Shown: positions 22,973 through 32,503, counted from the first letter of the stretch. The stretch: 39,582 bases of DNA from Candidatus Cloacimonadota bacterium (GCA_023392795.1 JAEWNJ010000057.1:1-39582); one strand, 5' to 3'. A program made the numbers and translations. The notes: generated by a model not told the origin, from the letters alone.

Positions 22973-25485
22973 TGAAAATCACCTTATCATGGCTAAAGAA
23001 GTATCTGGATATCAATGAAAGCGTAGATGAGCTATCCGATCTGCTGACATTTGCTGGTATCGAAGTGGAAGGCATCACCAGTATCGGCGCTCTGCCTTCA
23101 TCTGTGATCGCTGCGCGTGTAATTAGCGCTGAGCCGGTACCGAAGACCGATCATCTCAAGCTTTGCCAGGTGGATATCGGCGATTATGCCTTCGGAGCCA
23201 AGGCTGAGGACAATACTCTGCAGGTTATTTGTGGAGCTCCAAACTGTCAGGCGGGGATGATGGCCATCCTTGCTCTGCCGGGTTCCGTATTGGGTGATCT
23301 GGAGATCAAGACTGCCAAAATCAGAGGCATTGTATCCAATGGGATGCTTTGTTCTGAGCGGGAATTGGGCATTTCTGAGAATCATGCCGGGATCGTTAGA
23401 CTGCCCGATCACACTGCTATCGGCACCTCGGTGAATGAGCTTTATGAGCTTCCCGACACAGTGTTTGAATTGGAGATTACTCCCAATCGCAGTGACCTTT
23501 TGGGTTACAAAGGCATCGCCCGGGATCTCAGCGCCAAGCTAAATCGTCCCATGCGTGAGCCAGCCTTGAAAGATGTCCGGTTTACCAATGATGGACCTCA
23601 GTTGGGTCTCTACAATGATGAACCGGAGCTTTGCCCTCGTTATACAGCCAGAGTGATTCACGGAGTCCAGGTGACCGAATCTCCGCTGTGGCTGAAAACA
23701 GCTCTGATCAAGAGCGGTCTACGCCCGATCAATAACATCGTGGATGTCACCAATTACGTAATGATGGAGACTGGCCATCCCCTGCATGCTTTTGACTACG
23801 CGAAGCTCGTGGGCAAAGATCCGATGAGCCCTCATCCCGATATCGTGATCCGAAAAGCATATCCCCAGGAGGAAGTTCTTGCTCTGGACGGGCGGACATA
23901 TACCCTCGATGGTGATGAATTGGTGATTGCCGATGGGCAAAAGGCTTCTGCCATTGCTGGGGTGATGGGCTTGGAGCATTCCAGCATCACTGCTGAAACC
24001 AGGACCATCGTTTTGGAGAGTGCCGCTTTTCATCCCGGAAGTATTCGCAGAACATCATACAAGCTGAAGCTGAGTTCGGATTCCTCATATCGCTTTGAGC
24101 GTCACTTATCCGCCGAATTTGCGCAGGATGTGAGCATTCGCGCCACAAACCTGATCCAGGATCTCGCTGGCGGTGAAGTGTGTGGAGCCTTACTGGACGA
24201 TTATCCCAATCCTGAACAAGAGCAGTATCTAGCTCTGCGTCCGGCCAGGTTTACACACCTGATTGGCTTTGAACTACCGGAAAGCGAGATCAGATCATAC
24301 ATGGCAAATCTTCATTTTGAATACATGGGGGCAGGTCGCTATATCAAGGGCATACAGACGTCGGTGACCGAGCTGTTGACCGAAGATGCTGCTTCCAAGC
24401 TCAGCGCTGCTGAATACGCGCATTATTACCGGGTTCCCGCCTATCGTAAAGATATGGGACGGGAAGCGGATATCCTGGAAGAACTGGCTCGTCTGGCAGG
24501 CTACGATAAGGTCCCGCAGAAAACAGCTCCCCAACATGTAATGGACCGTCATGCTTACCGCATCCGTAATAAAGTGATGGATTGGATGGTGCAATGGGGC
24601 TGCTATGAAACTTTGAATTATAGCTTTTGCGATCCGCGCCAGATGCAGGATCTGGGATTTGAGCCGGAAGAACTCCCCCTGATTTCGCTGATCAATCCGC
24701 AAAGCTCCAATCAATCGGTAATGCGAGTCTCGCTGGTGCCCCAATTGCTCACCAATCTGGCCTACAATCTGAATCATGCGGAACGTGATGTGAAGCTATT
24801 TGAACAGGCGAAAGTATATCAGCAGCGGGGAACCGAGCACATTGAGCCCATACAGCTTGCGGCTGTATTTACTGGTTCGCGCACTGCGGAACACTGGCAA
24901 TCTAAGGCTCAGCCGATTGATCTTACCTGGATCAAAGGCTGTTTCGAGGGTTTGCCCACAATGCTGGGTTTGAGCTATACTCTTAGCCCGGTCACGGTAC
25001 CGTATTTGACCCCGGGTGAGGCGTTCAGCTGCAGTTGCAACGGCACCATTTTCGGATCCTTTGGCCGTGTGAAACCCTCAGTTCTGGCAAAATGGGGCAT
25101 CGATAGCAGTACCATCAAACAAGATGTGTGGATAATTGAATACAGTGTTGACACTCTGGTGGCTCTCACTAGAAATATCAACATAAGTTATTGTGCCATA
25201 TCTCGTTATCCCGCTGTGGTTAGAGACATCTCCTTCCTTGCTCCCCAGAAGCATCCCTATGAAGAACTGAAACGCGCCATCACCAGTCTGGACGAGGCTT
25301 TGGTAGCTGATGTACAGGTATTCGATGAATACCGTTCCCAGCAAATGCCGGAAGGTTTCCGTAGTCTGAGTCTGCACATTGTGCTGCAAGACCAAGAAAA
25401 AACATTGACAGATGAACGCGTTGAACAGCTGATGAACTCAGTGCAAAAAACACTTATAGAAAATTACAGTATTCGAATGAGGTGA
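22972..25485 (+). CDS. pheT: Phenylalanyl-tRNA synthetase beta subunit
   Basis: 837 aa, slightly longer than E. coli PheT (795). Order of domains: N-terminal B1, EMAP/OB-type tRNA-binding domain (~40-155, VISAEPVPKTDHLKLCQVD), B3/B4 editing region (~210-400, NIVDVTNYVMMETGHPLHAFD), B5 (~410-520), catalytic-like core, and a C-terminal FDX-ACB anticodon-binding domain (YPAVVRDISFL... to the end). One-base overlap with pheS. The stop overlaps the region holding the ribosome site of the next gene. Confidence 0.97.
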   Translation: MKITLSWLKKYLDINESVDELSDLLTFAGIEVEGITSIGALPSSVIAARVISAEPVPKTDHLKLCQVDIGDYAFGAKAEDNTLQVICGAPNCQAGMMAILALPGSVLGDLEIKTAKIRGIVSNGMLCSERELGISENHAGIVRLPDHTAIGTSVNELYELPDTVFELEITPNRSDLLGYKGIARDLSAKLNRPMREPALKDVRFTNDGPQLGLYNDEPELCPRYTARVIHGVQVTESPLWLKTALIKSGLRPINNIVDVTNYVMMETGHPLHAFDYAKLVGKDPMSPHPDIVIRKAYPQEEVLALDGRTYTLDGDELVIADGQKASAIAGVMGLEHSSITAETRTIVLESAAFHPGSIRRTSYKLKLSSDSSYRFERHLSAEFAQDVSIRATNLIQDLAGGEVCGALLDDYPNPEQEQYLALRPARFTHLIGFELPESEIRSYMANLHFEYMGAGRYIKGIQTSVTELLTEDAASKLSAAEYAHYYRVPAYRKDMGREADILEELARLAGYDKVPQKTAPQHVMDRHAYRIRNKVMDWMVQWGCYETLNYSFCDPRQMQDLGFEPEELPLISLINPQSSNQSVMRVSLVPQLLTNLAYNLNHAERDVKLFEQAKVYQQRGTEHIEPIQLAAVFTGSRTAEHWQSKAQPIDLTWIKGCFEGLPTMLGLSYTLSPVTVPYLTPGEAFSCSCNGTIFGSFGRVKPSVLAKWGIDSSTIKQDVWIIEYSVDTLVALTRNINISYCAISRYPAVVRDISFLAPQKHPYEELKRAITSLDEALVADVQVFDEYRSQQMPEGFRSLSLHIVLQDQEKTLTDERVEQLMNSVQKTLIENYSIRMR

Positions 25486-25487
25486 GA

Positions 25488-25811
25488 ATGGAAAGTCCCA
25501 TACTGAATCTGCAGGAACGCTTGCAGAAACTGATCGATCAATACACCAGAGATAAAAAAGAGATGGAGGAGCTGAAGAAGCAATATGCTCAGCTCAGCGA
25601 GGAGAACGTTCAGCTCTTTGCCCAGATCGAGGAGTATGCCAAACAATGCAGCGATTATGAGAGCAACCTGAAGTCAATCCAGGAAGAGAACAAGTCGCTG
25701 AAGAGCAAGTACGACGAACTGGAAAAAATGTTCTCTGGCATTGAAACTTTTGCCGATGATGCCATCAAGAAAATCGACAACATCTTTCCCCTCTTAGAGG
25801 AAGGAAATTAA
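25488..25811 (+). CDS. Coiled-coil protein, ZapB-like
   Basis: 107 aa, nearly all predicted coiled coil rich in Glu, Lys, Gln and Leu heptads (LQERLQKLIDQY... EELKKQYAQLSEENVQLFAQIEEY). The start at 25488 has GAGG 5 nt upstream, while a GTG at 25482 lies inside the pheT stop. Size and position, directly before zapA, fit a ZapB-type division-ring partner, but coiled coils are hard to assign by sequence. It begins two bases after pheT ends and lies three bases before zapA. Confidence 0.7.
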   Translation: MESPILNLQERLQKLIDQYTRDKKEMEELKKQYAQLSEENVQLFAQIEEYAKQCSDYESNLKSIQEENKSLKSKYDELEKMFSGIETFADDAIKKIDNIFPLLEEGN

Positions 25812-25814
25812 TCC

Positions 25815-26081
25815 ATGCAATCGGTTGAGGTGGAGATATTCGGGCGGCGCTTTCGCCTTCGGAGCGATGATCCCACCCGCACCACGAAGATAGCTGCGGA
25901 TTTGTCTAAGCAGCTACATAATATTTACGAAGCGAATGAACAGCTCGATTTTGCCCGGCTTTTGCTCCTTGCTTGTTTCAAACAGCAGGAGGATCTTCAG
26001 CTAGTCCTGGAGGACAATGAGCGCATCAGAGCAGAGCTGGAACGCATGAATCAAATGATCGAGAAAATCGTATCTGTATGA
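25815..26081 (+). CDS. zapA: Cell division protein ZapA
   Basis: 88 aa. The ZapA pattern is clear: N-terminal beta motif VEVEIFGRRFRLRSDD, helix KIAADLSKQLHNIYE, then ARLLLLACFKQQEDLQLVLEDNERIRAELERMNQMIEKI. ZapA bundles FtsZ filaments at the division ring. In many bacteria zapA is close to pheT or the 6S RNA gene, and here it follows pheT and the ZapB-like gene. Confidence 0.88.
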   Translation: MQSVEVEIFGRRFRLRSDDPTRTTKIAADLSKQLHNIYEANEQLDFARLLLLACFKQQEDLQLVLEDNERIRAELERMNQMIEKIVSV

Positions 26082-26083
26082 TC

Positions 26084-26285
26084 TTTGCCTGCGGAATTCG
26101 TGATATGATTTGCAAAAAGCCATAAGAATAATGGGGAGTCGGGCCGTGAGTGGCATGCGTGCCGGCTGGTTCCGGATACATAAAGCTCATCAGGTAGATT
26201 CCCACTCATGCAACCTTGGCTTTGTATGGTCAAGCATACACGGTTCACGCGGGCTAATAATTCCGCTTCTCAGGGCATGCCGGAG
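26084..26285 (+). ncRNA. Putative rod-shaped structured RNA between zapA and rny (6S-like candidate)
   Basis: This gap contains a nested series of complementary segments compatible with one long rod: GCGGAATT (26091-26098) with AATTCCGC (26259-26266); CGTGA (26099-26103) with TCACG (26245-26249); TATG (26104-26107) with CATA (26235-26238); AAAGCCA (26116-26122) with TGGCTTT (26217-26223); TGAGTGG (26147-26153) with CCACTCA (26202-26208); and a CCGG-CTGGTT-CCGG tip. There is a large asymmetric bubble (26123-26146). Size (~190 nt), rod-with-bubble shape and position after zapA recall 6S RNA (ssrS), which follows zapA in many Proteobacteria. No sequence-level 6S match is claimed. A strong -10-like TATGAT lies at 26104-26109 and competes with the outer stem as an explanation. 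Confidence 0.4.
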
Positions 26286-26315
26286 ATAGCGTAAATAGAT
26301 TAAGGAAGTGAAGCA

Positions 26316-27881
26316 ATGAACAACCCATATATTCTGGGAGTCCTGGGCCTTGTGCTGGGCTTCGTAATCGCTTTGATACTGTATTATATCAAGCGTAACA
26401 GCTCATTCAAACTGGTTTCTCAAGCCGATGAAATAGCAGAGAACATCAAACGTGACGCCAAAAATGAAGCCGAAACCCTCAAAAAAGAAGCACTTCTGGA
26501 AGCCCGTGAAGAGTGGTTTAAACAGAAACGCATCCTGGATGAAGAAGTAAAAGAACGCCAGCGTGAACTGCGCGCTCAGGAAAAGAAATACAACGAACGG
26601 CTCAGCAGCCTTGATAAACGCCTGGATTCACTGGATAAAAAAGAAAATAGCCTTTCCGAGCAGGAACGTAAGCTGAAAAGCAAAGAAGACGAACTGCAGG
26701 ACAAGAAAAAGGAATACGAAGAAATCCTGAGTGAACAGAAGACCAAGCTTGCGGAAGTGGCGGGGCTCACTCGCGAGGAAGCCTTGGAGAAACTCCGCGT
26801 GGAACTGATCAGCACAGCTCGTCAGGTGGCGGCAAACGACGCCAAAATCAGCATCGAACAGATCAAGCTGGATGCCGGCAAAAAGGCGACGGAGATTCTC
26901 TCCACTGCGATCCAACGCATGGCAGTAGATCATGTATCCGAGACTACAGTATCCGTAGTATCCCTGCCTTCAGATGAAATGAAGGGACGCATCATTGGCC
27001 GCGAAGGACGCAATATCCGCACCTTTGAAAAGGCCTCTGGAGTGGATCTGATCATTGATGATACCCCAGAAGCCGTCGTGCTGTCCTGCTTCGATCCTGT
27101 CCGCCGTGAGATTGCCAGGCTTTCTCTCGAGAAACTGATCTCCGATGGCCGTATCCATCCCGGACGCATTGAAGAAGTGATCTCCAAAACCACCAAGGAA
27201 ATGGACGAAAACCTGATCAAGATCGGTGAGAAGGCGGTACTGGAAACCAATATCCACAATATCTCCCCCAATCTGATCAAGGTTTTAGGACGCTTGCACT
27301 ATCGTACGTCCTACGGCCAGAATGTGTTGCAGCATTCCATCGAGGCGGCTTGGATCTGTGGCATTTTAGCCACGGAAATCAATCTGGATCAGGAAGTGGC
27401 ACGTAGAGCCGGTTTGTTACACGATATCGGTAAAGCCGTGGATCATGAATACGACGGCACTCACGCAATCATTGGCGCCAACCTTGCGCGCAAAAACGGA
27501 GAGGGCAAGATCATAGTGAATGCCATCGAAGCTCACCATGAAGAAGTGGAAGCCACGTCCGTGTATGCAGCCCTGGTCCAAGCTTCCGATGCCATATCCG
27601 GAGCTCGTCCCGGCGCACGTAGAGAAATGCTTGAGACCTATATGCAGCGTCTGGCCAAGCTGGAAGAAATCGCCAATTCAGTGGAGGGTGTGAATAAATC
27701 CTACGCCATTCAAGCTGGTCGCGAACTCCGCATCATAGTGGAGCCAAGCGTGATCGAAGAAAGCCAAACCCCTCTGCTGGCCACCGAGATTGCGGCAAAC
27801 ATCGAGAAGCAAGTGCAGTACCCAGGCCAAATCAAGGTTACTGTGATCAGAGAAACCAGACAGATAGCCATGGCAAAATAA
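26316..27881 (+). CDS. rny: Ribonuclease Y
   Basis: 521 aa, the usual length. A single N-terminal membrane helix (residues ~5-24), a long charged coiled coil (~30-200), the KH domain with GRIIGREGRN (224-233), and the HD domain with ARRAGLLHDIGKAVDHEYDG (H369, D370) are complete. RNase Y is the membrane-bound endonuclease that starts mRNA decay in many bacteria lacking RNase E. AAGGA lies upstream of the ATG. It overlaps ymdB by one base, a gene order conserved in many phyla. Confidence 0.97.
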   Translation: MNNPYILGVLGLVLGFVIALILYYIKRNSSFKLVSQADEIAENIKRDAKNEAETLKKEALLEAREEWFKQKRILDEEVKERQRELRAQEKKYNERLSSLDKRLDSLDKKENSLSEQERKLKSKEDELQDKKKEYEEILSEQKTKLAEVAGLTREEALEKLRVELISTARQVAANDAKISIEQIKLDAGKKATEILSTAIQRMAVDHVSETTVSVVSLPSDEMKGRIIGREGRNIRTFEKASGVDLIIDDTPEAVVLSCFDPVRREIARLSLEKLISDGRIHPGRIEEVISKTTKEMDENLIKIGEKAVLETNIHNISPNLIKVLGRLHYRTSYGQNVLQHSIEAAWICGILATEINLDQEVARRAGLLHDIGKAVDHEYDGTHAIIGANLARKNGEGKIIVNAIEAHHEEVEATSVYAALVQASDAISGARPGARREMLETYMQRLAKLEEIANSVEGVNKSYAIQAGRELRIIVEPSVIEESQTPLLATEIAANIEKQVQYPGQIKVTVIRETRQIAMAK

Positions 27882-28666
27882 TGAAGCTGCTCTTTTTCGG
27901 CGATGTATTCGGAAAGCCTGCCCGAGAATTGTTGATGCAGGATTTACGCAGCTTGCGCCGAGAGTTTGAGGCCGATTTTATCATCATCAATGCGGAAAAT
28001 TTGGCTGATGGGCGCGGCATCACCGAAAAAGTGGCAAAGCCCCTGTGGCAAGCAGGCGTGGACGCGATGAGCAGTGGCAATCATCTCTGGGACAGGGAGG
28101 AAGCGCTGGATTACATCACGAATGAACAGCGCCTCGTAAAACCCCTGAATTATCCCCCGAATGCTCCCGGTAACGCGGTTTACCGGCTTCGCAAGGATGA
28201 TCTCAAGCTGGATCTAATCTGTCTGACAGGGCAGATTTTTATGCCTCCTTGCGATTCGCCATTTCATGCTGTGGATCATTATCTGGGGTCGCGCACGGAA
28301 CCGGAAGTGCCTGTAATCGTTGATTTTCACGCGGAATCCACAGCGGAGAAAAGGGCGTTTGCCTGGCATTTGGATGGCAGAGTGGCGGCGATTCTGGGGA
28401 CGCATACACATATCCAGACTGCTGATCCGGAAATCCTGCCGCAGGGTAGCGCATACATCACAGATGTGGGGATGACCGGCGCGCACGACAGCGTGATAGG
28501 GGTGAAGAAACATATTGTCCTGGATAAGTTTTACACTAGTGTTCCCCACAGATTTGAGACATCTGACCGCGGTATGATGATTAACGCGGTCTTAATCGAG
28601 ATATGTAATCAAACCGGAAAGGCTCTCAGCATCCAGAGTATCCGACGCAAACAGGAGCTTCAGTAA
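27881..28666 (+). CDS. ymdB: YmdB-family metallophosphoesterase
   Basis: 261 aa, the standard length. Di-iron phosphoesterase motifs: FFGDVFGKPARE (Asp ligand), NAENLADGRGIT, SSGNHLWDREEALDY, DFHAESTAEKRAFAW and GTHTHIQTADPEILPQGSAYITDVGMTG. Homologues hydrolyse 2',3'- and 3',5'-cyclic nucleotides, and B. subtilis YmdB interacts with RNase Y. Here it is translationally coupled to rny (one-base overlap), which supports a role in RNA turnover. Confidence 0.93.
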   Translation: MKLLFFGDVFGKPARELLMQDLRSLRREFEADFIIINAENLADGRGITEKVAKPLWQAGVDAMSSGNHLWDREEALDYITNEQRLVKPLNYPPNAPGNAVYRLRKDDLKLDLICLTGQIFMPPCDSPFHAVDHYLGSRTEPEVPVIVDFHAESTAEKRAFAWHLDGRVAAILGTHTHIQTADPEILPQGSAYITDVGMTGAHDSVIGVKKHIVLDKFYTSVPHRFETSDRGMMINAVLIEICNQTGKALSIQSIRRKQELQ

Positions 28667-29583
28667 TGGAAAAAATACTCAGTGGAAAACCAATAGCAGC
28701 TGCGATCAACAAGGTCTCCAAAGCTCTGATCGCCGAGCATAATCTTCATCCCAAAATGTTGTTAATCCAGGTTGGTGAGGATCCCGCCAGTTCCTACTAT
28801 GTCCAGAGCATTATCACTAATGCCGGAAAACTCGGATGTGAAGCCGAACTGATGTCCTTGCCGGCCAGCGCCAAAGAGGCTGATCTGCTTTCTGCGATTG
28901 CAACCGCCAATACCGATCCTGCCGTTCATGGGATCATGATCCAGAAACCTCTGCCAAAGAGCTTCAGTGATACCCTGATCAACGAAACCGTAGATCCAGA
29001 CAAAGATTTGGACGCGCTAAATCCGCTGAATCTGGGCAAGATCATGATGGAAAGCGATGGCTTTCTTCCCTGCACTCCTGCTGCGGTTTACTATACCATG
29101 AAATACTACGGCATCAATCCCGAAGGCCAGAAACTGGTGATCCTGGGGCGCTCGAACGTGGTGGGAAAACCTTTGGCCAATATGCTGTTGTGGAAGAAGA
29201 TGAATGCTACAGTAACTGTGTGTCATAGTCGAACCAAGGATTTGGCAGAGATTTGCCTAGAGGCTGACATCCTGATTTCCGCCATCGGTGTAGCCAATTT
29301 TGTTACTGCCGGCATGGTGAAAATAAACGCCATCCTGCTTGATGTGGGGATAAATGAAATCACTGACGCCACCGGTAAGGTAACATATGTGGGCGATATG
29401 GATTATAACGCTCTATACGACAAATCATTAGCTATTACTCCTGTTCCTGGTGGGATCGGCAGGATTACCACTTCATTGCTATATCTGAACCTGGTGAAGG
29501 CTTGTCTGCTTGCTCAGGGGATAAATAAAAGTATTGACGAATATATCGACATCATTTTTAGTGAGAACCATAAGATATTATAA
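28666..29583 (+). CDS. folD: FolD-type methylene-THF dehydrogenase, cyclohydrolase lysine missing
   Basis: 305 aa. The fold is complete: ASSYYVQS (Tyr45 matching E. coli Tyr50), GIMIQKPLP (Gln93, E. coli Gln98), PDKDLDAL (Asp116, E. coli Asp121), Rossmann motif ILGRSNVVGKPLA, and TPVPGGIGRITTSLL. The lysine central to cyclohydrolase chemistry (E. coli Lys54, in YVASK) is isoleucine here (YVQSI, Ile49), and GILVQLPLP has become GIMIQKPLP. Known Lys substitutions in human MTHFD1 abolish cyclohydrolase activity while dehydrogenase can remain, so this may be monofunctional or diverged. It lies in an rny-ymdB-folD run with one-base overlap. Confidence 0.88.
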   Translation: MEKILSGKPIAAAINKVSKALIAEHNLHPKMLLIQVGEDPASSYYVQSIITNAGKLGCEAELMSLPASAKEADLLSAIATANTDPAVHGIMIQKPLPKSFSDTLINETVDPDKDLDALNPLNLGKIMMESDGFLPCTPAAVYYTMKYYGINPEGQKLVILGRSNVVGKPLANMLLWKKMNATVTVCHSRTKDLAEICLEADILISAIGVANFVTAGMVKINAILLDVGINEITDATGKVTYVGDMDYNALYDKSLAITPVPGGIGRITTSLLYLNLVKACLLAQGINKSIDEYIDIIFSENHKIL

Positions 29584-29603
29584 CCTGATGTTTGGGAGGA
29601 CCG

Positions 29604-31973
29604 ATGAACATTAAGAGTTCTAAACTCTTGGCAGTCATCTTAATACTCGTTGTAAGCGCGTTGGCGCTTACCGGTTGTGGCAAATCCGGAAATCGCTTCG
29701 CGAACGTGTTGCCAACCATCGAAATCACTTCCTATGAGGGATGGACAGACGCGTCTGTCCCTGCCAATGTTGATACGCTTACTCACAGTTACACTTTCCA
29801 ACAGCGTATTTACTGGCATGCCACCGATACAGATGGCATAATCACAGGATATGCCTTCAGAGTTTTGGATGAGAACCGCAATCCGATAGCCAGCCCTGGT
29901 TATCAGTATATTAGCCTTGATGACGGACTTACGTCACAGGAGATTCTGAATAAGTTCGGCAATGGCTGGGCTATCCATTATCTTCCGGGTGCAGATCAAA
30001 GCATTCCTTTGGACAATCCAGAAGCCAGACGCTCCATATGGACTTCGCAGAAGTACGCCGTGATCAATTTCCCCTCGGCTGACCCGCTTGGCAATCCGAT
30101 CCCTACCATGTCCTATTTTGAAGTGATCGCCATCGACAACCGCGGTGGTCTCACAGAGTTACCGGCATGGCGCAAATTCCGCACCGAATCCGATCGACCC
30201 ACCTGTAGGGTAAGCACGACTAAAGGTAATCCTGATGGTGGCGCAGTCGGTAGCGGTTTGAAGCTGCATTTCACCATGGATGACTCTGATCCCTTCATCT
30301 CCCCTGTCCCTTACAGATACGAGTTTAAAATGATGAAGCTTGATCCCGCGGGAAACGTGGTGGCAGGAAGTGAAACTGATTGGATCAGTACCGACAATGA
30401 AGAAACCATCAGCGAATATAGACTCACCAGATACACCAGTCCCGCTCTTACCTACGATTATGATGAAACCTCAGGTGCAGAACTCTCCACTACTAAGATC
30501 CTCGCCAGAGTCACCGATATGGCTGGAGTGTTATCTGATGTTGCTGATTCCCTAGCCCTTGAGTTCAAGGTAAAACCCGGATTCCGGCCGCATACCCAGT
30601 TATACACCCGTAAAGTGTTGGCTGTGGGCGATTATCATTATGAGGATTGGGGGGATGACACCACTCCTGAAGTGCTACCCTACAGCATCGTTGCCGGCGA
30701 ACAGCGTTTCGCCACTCCTTTCTTTAAAAATACCAAGGGTATGCACACTCTGGTCCACAGCCACAATTTGAAAGCTTATATTCGCTGGGGTTGGTATGGT
30801 GAATACGCCACTGTGACCGCCGGTGGATCCTCATATGAATACGATGATCCGTATGGCAAGAAAGTGGACGTAGTTCTGGACCGCAATACCCGCAGAAACT
30901 ACTTTAGTGAGATTACTCATTTCCACCTTCGTTACGATGGTGAACCATACAACTTCCCGCCTTTTGCCAATTCCATCCATACCGATCCCGATACCGGAGA
31001 TCGCTGGCTAAAAGTTCCGGTCAATTCTCCGCTTATGCAGTCCATCGTGCTCACTGGTCAACAGCTCAGCATTGGCCATCACAAGTTTGAAGTGCGTTGT
31101 GTGGACCTGCAGGACGAATGGGATCCCATTCCTGCCGTAATGGAATTTGACGTAGTTCCCTTCATCGAACCCGCGAATAGAAATGGCATTCTGGTGATTG
31201 ATGACGAAGGAAACGGAGCTGCCCCGTATCCCGCCAATGACCAGGTAACCCAGGCTTATGAAACCATATTTTCTGATCACGCCAGTGAGGTTACCTATAT
31301 CAAACGAAGCAATGGCAACCAACATAACACCTATGGTGACAGCCGTAGCAGACATTTTGCCTTCAGTGACCTTATGAAGTACAAGGTCGTGGTGTATCAT
31401 CAGGACAATCCCGATGATCGAGGAAGCCTTGATGCCGAATCAGATGGCCTTACCCTCTATATGAAATATAAGGGAAACCTCATCATATCTCACAATTCGG
31501 CTCTTTCATCGGTGATTGATGAATTGCAACACGCGAATATGCGGATCACTCTCATGCGACATCTTGGGCTGCCCGACATCCCAAAACTGGGGGTACTAAG
31601 CAATAGCTGGATTATCAGACCCTTCTTCCAATATGCGGATGGCGTAGGCGAGTATCCCGATGTGAACTTGCAGTATGGTGATCCACCTGCCTTTAATGCT
31701 CTTGTAAACTCAAGACACGGTCTGGCCAAGATTTCCTACTTCAACGAACTGGGCACGGGTACTCCTATCTATACTTTCGGGTGTAAACCGGTAGATTATC
31801 CCAACTTCCCGCCTACTCAAGCCGATTATGATCTCTACCACGGGAAAACAGTTGGCGTAAGAAACGTAACCGAATCAGGTGGAAAGGCCTACACATTCAG
31901 TTTCCCCCTCTCGTATATGAAGCCAAATCAGACCAAGGCCATGATGAATAAGATCCTTAGCGAAGTCTTATAA
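29604..31973 (+). CDS. Large putative lipoprotein of unknown function
   Basis: 789 aa from the ATG at 29604, which follows GGGAGG by 4-5 nt; a TTG 12 bp upstream is disfavoured. The signal peptide ends in lipobox LTGC (Cys25). The remaining sequence is mostly beta-rich, with Ig-like parts (RIYWHATDTDGIITGYAFRV; LAVGDYHYEDWGD). Around residues 526-700 a domain NGILVIDDEGNG... YKVVVYHQDNPDD... LTLYMKYKGNLIISHNS resembles a glutamine-amidotransferase-like alpha/beta fold without a recognisable catalytic Cys. It sits 20 bp after folD but is functionally unrelated to it. Probably an outer-membrane or surface protein of FCB-type bacteria. Ends at a strong terminator. Confidence 0.75.
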   Translation: MNIKSSKLLAVILILVVSALALTGCGKSGNRFANVLPTIEITSYEGWTDASVPANVDTLTHSYTFQQRIYWHATDTDGIITGYAFRVLDENRNPIASPGYQYISLDDGLTSQEILNKFGNGWAIHYLPGADQSIPLDNPEARRSIWTSQKYAVINFPSADPLGNPIPTMSYFEVIAIDNRGGLTELPAWRKFRTESDRPTCRVSTTKGNPDGGAVGSGLKLHFTMDDSDPFISPVPYRYEFKMMKLDPAGNVVAGSETDWISTDNEETISEYRLTRYTSPALTYDYDETSGAELSTTKILARVTDMAGVLSDVADSLALEFKVKPGFRPHTQLYTRKVLAVGDYHYEDWGDDTTPEVLPYSIVAGEQRFATPFFKNTKGMHTLVHSHNLKAYIRWGWYGEYATVTAGGSSYEYDDPYGKKVDVVLDRNTRRNYFSEITHFHLRYDGEPYNFPPFANSIHTDPDTGDRWLKVPVNSPLMQSIVLTGQQLSIGHHKFEVRCVDLQDEWDPIPAVMEFDVVPFIEPANRNGILVIDDEGNGAAPYPANDQVTQAYETIFSDHASEVTYIKRSNGNQHNTYGDSRSRHFAFSDLMKYKVVVYHQDNPDDRGSLDAESDGLTLYMKYKGNLIISHNSALSSVIDELQHANMRITLMRHLGLPDIPKLGVLSNSWIIRPFFQYADGVGEYPDVNLQYGDPPAFNALVNSRHGLAKISYFNELGTGTPIYTFGCKPVDYPNFPPTQADYDLYHGKTVGVRNVTESGGKAYTFSFPLSYMKPNQTKAMMNKILSEVL

Positions 31974-31990
31974 TCCCAAACTAGTATAGA

Positions 31991-32028
31991 TGAAAGACCG
32001 ATTGCAAGATCGGTCTTTCAGCTTTTTT
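31991..32028 (+). terminator. Strong intrinsic terminator after the large lipoprotein
   Basis: TGAAAGACCGAT (31991-32002) pairs perfectly with ATCGGTCTTTCA (32009-32020) over 12 bp, with loop TGCAAG, then GCTTTTTT. It ends the rny-ymdB-folD-lipoprotein block. Confidence 0.95.
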
Positions 32029-32085
32029 ACACCGGCAAGAGTGTGCGCTCTTTCCCAAACCGAGCAGTTTTCAGCCTTCTCTCAT

Positions 32086-32234
32086 CATCCTGGCTTCACT
32101 GGCTACCTGGCCACTTGCCACTCTCCCGGATTCCTCTCCCGTGGGACGCAAGAGGGTCGGAAGAGGCTTAGAACTGCGAGGGGAGCCAGGAATGGAAAAG
32201 GATGTGCAGGCGGTCGCCGTACCGCATATTCTTA
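32086..32234 (+). repeat. Dispersed intergenic element, copy B
   Basis: This aligns to the reverse complement of 11191-11345 with one single-base gap; many scattered substitutions make it an old duplicate. Conserved landmarks are CCTGGCCAC...TGCCACTC, CGTGGGACGCAAGAGGGT and GCCAGGAATGG. The hairpin CCTCT/AGAGG around CCCGTGGGACGCA is kept. An open frame covers it but starts inside the upstream terminator and shares only the central part with copy A, so coding is doubtful. The remainder of the 31974-32562 gap has no gene. It holds a hairpin GAAGT-CCG-ACTTC (32475-32487) and the proS promoter region. Confidence 0.6.
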
Positions 32235-32503
32235 AAGAGCGTTTCAGAGAGTGCCCCTACGCCAGTTTGTATATGCGGTCAAAACAAGAATATTCCATTT
32301 GGATTGACCTAACTAGCATATTTAGGTCGTTTAGCGAGAGCTTGCTGCGTTATCCGGGGAAAATGAGCTGAGGGAAATGTAGCACAAACGCGACTAACAT
32401 AAGCAATTGTAAAATAAACATGATACATCTCACATACGGTGATGGAAGCCCCTGATAGTGGTAGCGGAGGGACGGAAGTCCGACTTCAAAGGCGGAAAGA
32501 TCA

